The notes beneath the pieces are model-generated. The model was not told the origin of the DNA and did no database searches. It worked only from the letters and a program-made list of their open reading frames with translations. A stretch of DNA of 39,828 nt from Chara braunii (taxonomy: Eukaryota > Streptophyta > Charophyceae > Charales > Characeae): assembly GCA_003427395.1 (NCBI GenBank), contig BFEA01000149.1:1-39828 (forward strand), in the 5' to 3' direction. Within the stretch, counting starts at the first letter, position 1; each line of letters starts with the position of its first letter. A program made the translations under genes and the position numbers. Shown here piece after piece: positions 35,865 through 39,828 of this stretch.

Positions 35865-35868
35865 CCGG
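35865..35868. repeat. Target site duplication CCGG, right copy of insertion 2
   Basis: It pairs with 31118-31121 and is followed by TGTCGACAAAC, which continues the giant LTR (compare 3203-3213). Confidence 0.85.
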
Positions 35869-36221
35869 TGTCGACAAACTTTGTACGGTGTAACCCCAAG
35901 CTGTCGGTTTTCAGTAAGTCGAGCGGCTTTCTCCTCCAGTCATAATCCTACCAAGTCAACACTATGGTGTCCAAGATCTTGCCTGTGCATGCGAGGCTAC
36001 GACCGCCTCATAAAATCTGGCTTAGCTCTGACCCGTCCTACCGGCGTCTCACGGTCCTCCCCGACCCAAACTTGGTCAGGCTAACGCTTGCCGACGAAGT
36101 GCACGCCCACACACTCTCTAATCAATACAAACGGGACGCGCCCTCAGATATCGTCAGGCGCGCTCTTCCTATAAGCTGCAAAACGTGCCCAAATACCCTT
36201 GTAAGGGTATTTGGGCCGACA
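35869..36221 (-). repeat. Start of the giant 5' LTR
   Basis: It matches 3203-3559. On the minus strand it starts at 36221 with TGTCGG and a perfect hairpin. The match stops exactly at the terminal CCGACA in both copies, which defines the LTR boundary. Confidence 0.85.
36187..36216 (-). repeat. LTR-start hairpin, copy 3 (5' LTR)
   Basis: Arms GCCCAAATACCCTT and AAGGGTATTTGGGC pair perfectly over 14 bases with GT between them. Confidence 0.9.
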
Positions 36222-36561
36222 CCGGGAGATAGACAGGCATTAGACCAAGTCTCAGTGCGTGTTGTAGACCTACCATACACTTCATTAACCCACCTGACCC
36301 CACGACCTCTTCTGTCGAGGGGTATTACTACTGATCCTAATCACCACGGCACGCGTTATAAATAACACGCGCACATACTTAATGAAATTTTCTCACCGAT
36401 TTTTGCCCCAGCCTAAGTGGTCGAGGAATTCGTTTCCAATGTCACGCCAAGCGTGCACACCCCTTTCATTCCAGACTGGCTCCGTCATGATAGCTATCGC
36501 CGCCACCGTGTCGAATGCAAAGGCATGGCAAAATACCCTTGTAAGGGTATTTTGTCCGACA
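36222..36561 (-). mobile_element. First 340 bp of another LTR, interrupted by the giant element
   Basis: On the minus strand it starts at 36561 with TGTCGG, has a hairpin (36527-36557) and then stops where the giant element begins. It interrupts a Ty3 integrase frame, so its left neighbour on the minus strand is coding. It shows no gene. The rest of this element must lie beyond the far end of the giant element, outside the window. Confidence 0.6.
36527..36557 (-). repeat. LTR-start hairpin, copy 4
   Basis: Arms GGCAAAATACCCTT and AAGGGTATTTTGTCC pair over about 14 positions with one G-T wobble. Both outer arms have changed relative to copy 3, so pairing rather than sequence is kept. Confidence 0.85.
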
Positions 36562-37304
36562 GCGCTCAACAAACTTCTTTAGAATATTCCCAAAAGTTTT
36601 GTTGGTGACCTTGGTCTGTCCGTCTGACTCAGGCTCGGGATGGTAAGAAGAGGAGAAGCGAAGCTTAGAGCCGTAAATCTCGTGGAGTCCACGCTATAAA
36701 TGGGAAGTGAAGCGGGGGTCACAGTCAGAGACAATGCTAGTAGGAAGACCGTGATGAATGACAATGCGGTTGAAATATAGTGAGACGATGTCTTTAGCTG
36801 AGCTAGCATACTTGCAAGGGAGGAACAATAAAGAAGATGGCGTCGTGGCCTCGTGGGGTAGGGGGACAAAGAGAACCGATGAAGTCCATAGAGACACATG
36901 TCCAATGCTGAGTAGGAATGGGTAAGGGCCGAAACAGACCGTAGGGGGGATGATTGGTAATATTGGCCTCTTGGAAGATCTTGCACGTGCGGACATACTC
37001 CTTAACAAAGGTGCGAAGGTGCCTCCAATAGTAATGGCGGTAGAGGCGGTCAAGAGTCTTGTAGACACCGAAATGACTGGCGACGCGCTGATCATGACTC
37101 TCAGCGACTGCCCGAACACGGAGTTGGCCGGTAGAAGGCACACATAAACGAGGAGTATGAGGATGATTGAGTCCAAGCCAGTACAAAAGTCCAGAGGGGT
37201 CGAGCTGAAAGTGAGGGACGGTTTTGCCAGTCAGCGTAGATGGACTGAAACTCGGAACATTGGGGGTAAGCATAACGATACTCATCCAGGACAGCAGTAT
37301 TCAT
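36562..37304 (-). pseudogene. Ty3 integrase fragment, disrupted
   Basis: The N-terminal zinc domain is visible as ESHDQRVASHFG...YYWRHL...YVRTCKIFQ, with Phe in place of the second Cys. The first catalytic Asp lies in VSMDFIG and the second in GLPTSIVSDCDPRFTSH. A frameshift lies between these two blocks. A TAG at 36694-36696 replaces a conserved Trp after RFTSHL. The block HPEPESDGQTKVTN has Lys where the catalytic Glu is expected. The frame ends abruptly at 36561, where an LTR is inserted. The enzyme would join element cDNA to host DNA; this copy is inactive. It follows RT and RNase H in the usual Ty3 order. Confidence 0.9.
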
Positions 37305-37313
37305 TTCGTAAAG

Positions 37314-37652
37314 ATTGACATTTTTTATTTTTTGAACGAAATTGAAACTGAGTTTTTTAACTTTTTTGGTCGAAAACTCGTCTAAATTTGCTGCTCTTGA
37401 GGGTCTGGCGTTTTTAAAACGCTCGACCCCCTGTATGTATTTGGACCTAGCTTGAGATCACATACATCCAGGCGGTCCCTCCTGGATCCCCCCTGGATGT
37501 ATCTGGTCTCAACCTTAGTCCTTATACATCCAGGGGGTCTGGTGTTTTAAAAATGTCGGACCCTCGGGAGCAACAAAATTTAGATCAGTTTTCGACCAAA
37601 AAAGTTGAAAAAACTCAGTTTCAATTTCGTGCAAAAAATAAAAAATATCAAT
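37314..37652. mobile_element. MITE with inverted repeats longer than 100 bp
   Basis: The two ends are near-perfect reverse complements, beginning ATTGACATTTTTTATTTTTTG and continuing through GAAATTGAAACTGAG, AACTTTTTTGGTCGAAAACT and GAGGGTC to CCCCCTG-GATGTAT. The short centre carries two further GGATGTAT-type palindromes around 37460-37510. It lies in the linker between RNase H and integrase of the Ty3 element. I see no clear target duplication, so I do not assign a superfamily. Confidence 0.8.
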
Positions 37653-37659
37653 TTTAATG

Positions 37660-39074
37660 AAATAGTGGTTATAATGGGAGTAGAGACAGAAAGAGCAGAG
37701 AGTTGCCGGTCGTCGCACTTAAGGTCGGGGCGACGGGACAAGGCATGTGCGATACAATTGTTATCGCCGAAAATCTTCCTGATGATGAAGTCAAACTCGG
37801 AAAGATCACTCCACCAACGAGTCTGTCGAGAAGTAAGTTTTTAGGCTTCGTCTGCACGAGAACCTCACGCTCGTCAACAATATAGTTACGATCTGAGGGA
37901 AGTAATTGTTGAGAGGGATAAGCAACCGGACACTCTCGATCGTGAGACTCGACTGTACCGTCATCGACGACGTCATGAATATATGGCGGGGGGACTCCTG
38001 AAGGAGTAGGCTCAATGGGTGCGAGGTGAGTTGCAGTCGCTGAAGGTGGAGGGGGGTATCGGGAAATACGAGGGAGTCGAGACTCCGTGGAATCGGGTGA
38101 AGTAGAAAGGGCTAAGTAGATTTGAGATAGGACAGCTCCAATAGCAAAGTTTGAAGCGTCCGTTGTGACAATGAATGGTCGAGAGTAGTCAGGGAGGTGT
38201 AGAATGAGGGTTGACGTGACACGCCGCTTGAGAGAGCGGAAGGCATCCTCATGAGTCGGGGTTCAATGAAAGGGTCGACATCTGTGGGTCAGAGGGGTAA
38301 GCTGGGTAGTATACTGCGCGTAGTTTTTAAGAAAATGACCATTGTAGTTGATCAACCCAAGGAAACTACGTAGCGCAGGACGAGAGGTAGGAGTGGGTCA
38401 ATCGACAATGGTCTGAATCTTCGAGTCGTCCATGTGGAGTCCGTGCTCGGAGACCTGATGCCCCAGAAAATCGACTTGGGTTGAGGGAAGCGGCATTTGG
38501 AGAGCTTCGCATAGAACCCATGGTCACGTAATCGTTGGAGGACAGTGCGAAGGTGGACCAGATGCTCCTCTAAGGTACAAGTGTAGACCAGGATGTCGTC
38601 AATATAGACTAGAACAGAGTCCTCAAGAAGATCTTGGAACATCGTGTTTATAGCCATCTGGAAGATGGCAGGGGCATTACGGAGACCGAAAGGCATGACG
38701 GTAAACTCGTAGTGCCCAAAATGAGAACGGAAAGCGGTCTTAGGTTGGTCCTCCTCGACTACGAAGATTTGGTGATATCCGCTACGAAGATTGATCTTCG
38801 TGAAAAAGTGGTGGTCGGAGAGGCGGTCGAACAGATCGGTCGCGCGGGGCATAGGATAACTGTTTCTGACTGTGTAGTCATTGAGACCGCAGTAGTCAAG
38901 GCAGAGGTGGAGAGTGTCATTCTTCTTGCGATCGAAGAGGACGTGTGCACTCAATAGGGACGTACTCGGTTTAATGAAACCCTGTCGAAGAAGCTCGTCA
39001 ATTTGTCGTTTAAGTTTCTGGGCTTCGGGGACCGAGAGGCGATATGGGGCGCGATGCTGAATACGGTACAACAT
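37660..39074 (-). pseudogene. Ty3 reverse transcriptase and RNase H, broken
   Basis: The RT frame (39074-38352) starts at PYRLSVPEAQKLKRQIDELL and has LCLDYCGLNDYTVRNSYP, the palm motif YIDDIL, MPFGLRNAPAIFQ and KINLRSGYHQI. A frameshift near 38480 moves the thumb and RNase H to another frame: FLGHQVSEHGLHMDDSKIQ, then RSFLGLINYNGHFLKNYA. RNase H shows PFIVTTDASNFAIGAVLSQ near 38190-38130 and ends SEFDFIIRKIFGDNN...HALSRRP near 37800-37700. Two TGA codons (38398-38400, 38263-38265) replace conserved Trp residues (VD*PTP and FH*TP). Gag and protease are missing because sequence upstream of 39075 is unrelated. It is separated from its integrase by the MITE. This is the oldest layer of the insertion stack. 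Confidence 0.93.
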
Positions 39075-39080
39075 AATATT

Positions 39081-39828
39081 TCATAGCAGACAACTTCAGT
39101 TGACTGAAAGTCTAGCTCTAAAATTTTACGTTTAAATCAATACATTTCAATCTAAATCTATGTATTTTAGTCCTACCATCACCGTCTTTGTGGGATCTCC
39201 ACTCTTCGGATTCTGCATCACAATTTGGACTGAAAAGTCTCGATAAACTGAAAGTCTGGGATGAATTTTGAAACATCCAAATTGGACTGAAAAGTCTCGA
39301 TAAACTGAAATATCACATGAGGACGGAAAGTTAAACTTAAGTTGGACTGAAATTACACTGAANTTATTGAATTTGGACTAACCTTCCACTGAAGATGCTG
39401 CATTTGAACTGAAATTTAACTAAAATTATTTCATTCAAACTGAAATTCCACAGGAACGTTTTATATATAAACGGAAAGTTTGACTGAAAAACATGGATTT
39501 GAACGGACGGTTAGGATTAAAACATGAGTTTGGACCAAAATTTCAATTGAGAATGAAAATTGTAGAGCAAAATTTCAATTAATATTTAACTGAAAATACC
39601 CTATTTTGATTGAAACTACACTGAAATTGCACTGAAACATTCATATGTGGATGGAAAGTTGAACTGAAATTCCACAAAATTTTTCAAACGTAAGTTGGAC
39701 TAGAAATATTCAGGAAAAGTTGATAACCATAACCTTGTGACTTCAATGTGTTCGTTGTGTGTTGCAGTGTTACCCCCTATGCCTTCGTATAATCAATTTA
39801 ACAATATATTTTCTTATTACTTGAGTAG
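39081..39828. repeat. AT-rich degenerate repeat with ACTGAAA words
   Basis: GGACTGAAAAGTCTCGATAAACTGAAA occurs twice (near 39227 and 39283), and ACTGAAAT, GAACTGAAAT and GGAAAGTT words recur to about 39720. A single N stands at 39363. No gene is seen. It abuts the truncated RT frame and may be a decayed satellite or the interior of another element. Confidence 0.55.

Larger units (their letters stand above)
172..36221 (-). mobile_element. Giant Ty3-type LTR retrotransposon with nested insertions
   Basis: On the minus strand the order is 5' LTR (36221-10973, interrupted twice), PBS (10952-10970), gag (10633-8797), integrase fragment (8783-8001), second gag-like frame (7723-5426), a gene-free stretch, and the start of the 3' LTR (3559-172, truncated by the element at 1-171). 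The two LTRs are recognised because 172-3559 matches 17468-18208, 28857-31121 and 35869-36221 in order. In about 140 aligned bases I count roughly nine differences, so the insertion is not recent. Protease, RT and RNase H are absent, so it could only have moved with help from another element. PBS and gene order point to the Ty3 superfamily. The boundary calls are from sequence; treating it as one element is inference. Confidence 0.65.

Overview
This window is eukaryotic, non-genic, transposon-built DNA. It holds decayed plant-type Ty3 retrotransposon genes, tRNA-Asp-type primer binding sites, long intron-like AT and microsatellite stretches and assembly Ns, and no intact host gene. The gag proteins (Glu/Lys-rich coiled coil, CCHC knuckle, Gly/Arg-rich tail) look to me like those abundant in charophyte genomes. 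My best guess is a streptophyte alga such as Chara; this is inference from recall, not a search.

Most of the window can be read as one giant LTR retrotransposon on the minus strand, broken by nested insertions. Its 5' LTR runs from 36221 down to 10973. It is followed by a tRNA-Asp-type primer binding site (10952-10970), a gag gene (10633-8797), an integrase fragment joined to gag by deletion of protease, RT and RNase H (8783-8001), a second gag-like frame (7723-5426), about 1.9 kb with no gene, and the start of the 3' LTR (3559-172). The repeat pair that reveals this is 172-3559 against three separated pieces: 17468-18208, 28857-31121 and 35869-36221.

The gaps between those pieces are clean insertions. 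Insertion 1 (18209-28852, target duplication GCGT) is a plus-strand member of the same family: a ~10.3-kb LTR, its PBS, a ~170-bp internal remnant and a truncated second LTR. Insertion 2 (31122-35864, target duplication CCGG) looks like a 4.7-kb solo LTR with an 83-bp minisatellite. Another LTR start (1-171) interrupts the 3' LTR. On the right, the giant element sits 340 bp inside yet another LTR (36222-36561), which is itself inserted in the integrase of an older Ty3 element (36562-39074). That Ty3 element also carries a 339-bp MITE. The right edge is AT-rich degenerate repeat.

Without their insertions the two giant LTRs are about 9.9 and 10.3 kb. Both start with TGTCG plus a small hairpin and both carry an array of hairpins in the same relative place. 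In these arrays the stems differ from copy to copy yet still pair, while the six-base loop is kept. The minus element has the TAGGTT loop (14331-15600); the plus element has mostly NTGTNN loops (25120-27060). This structure, conserved without conserved sequence, is the most unusual feature here. The genes are dead: nearly all in-frame stops fit C-to-T or G-to-A changes, as expected of heavily methylated transposons.
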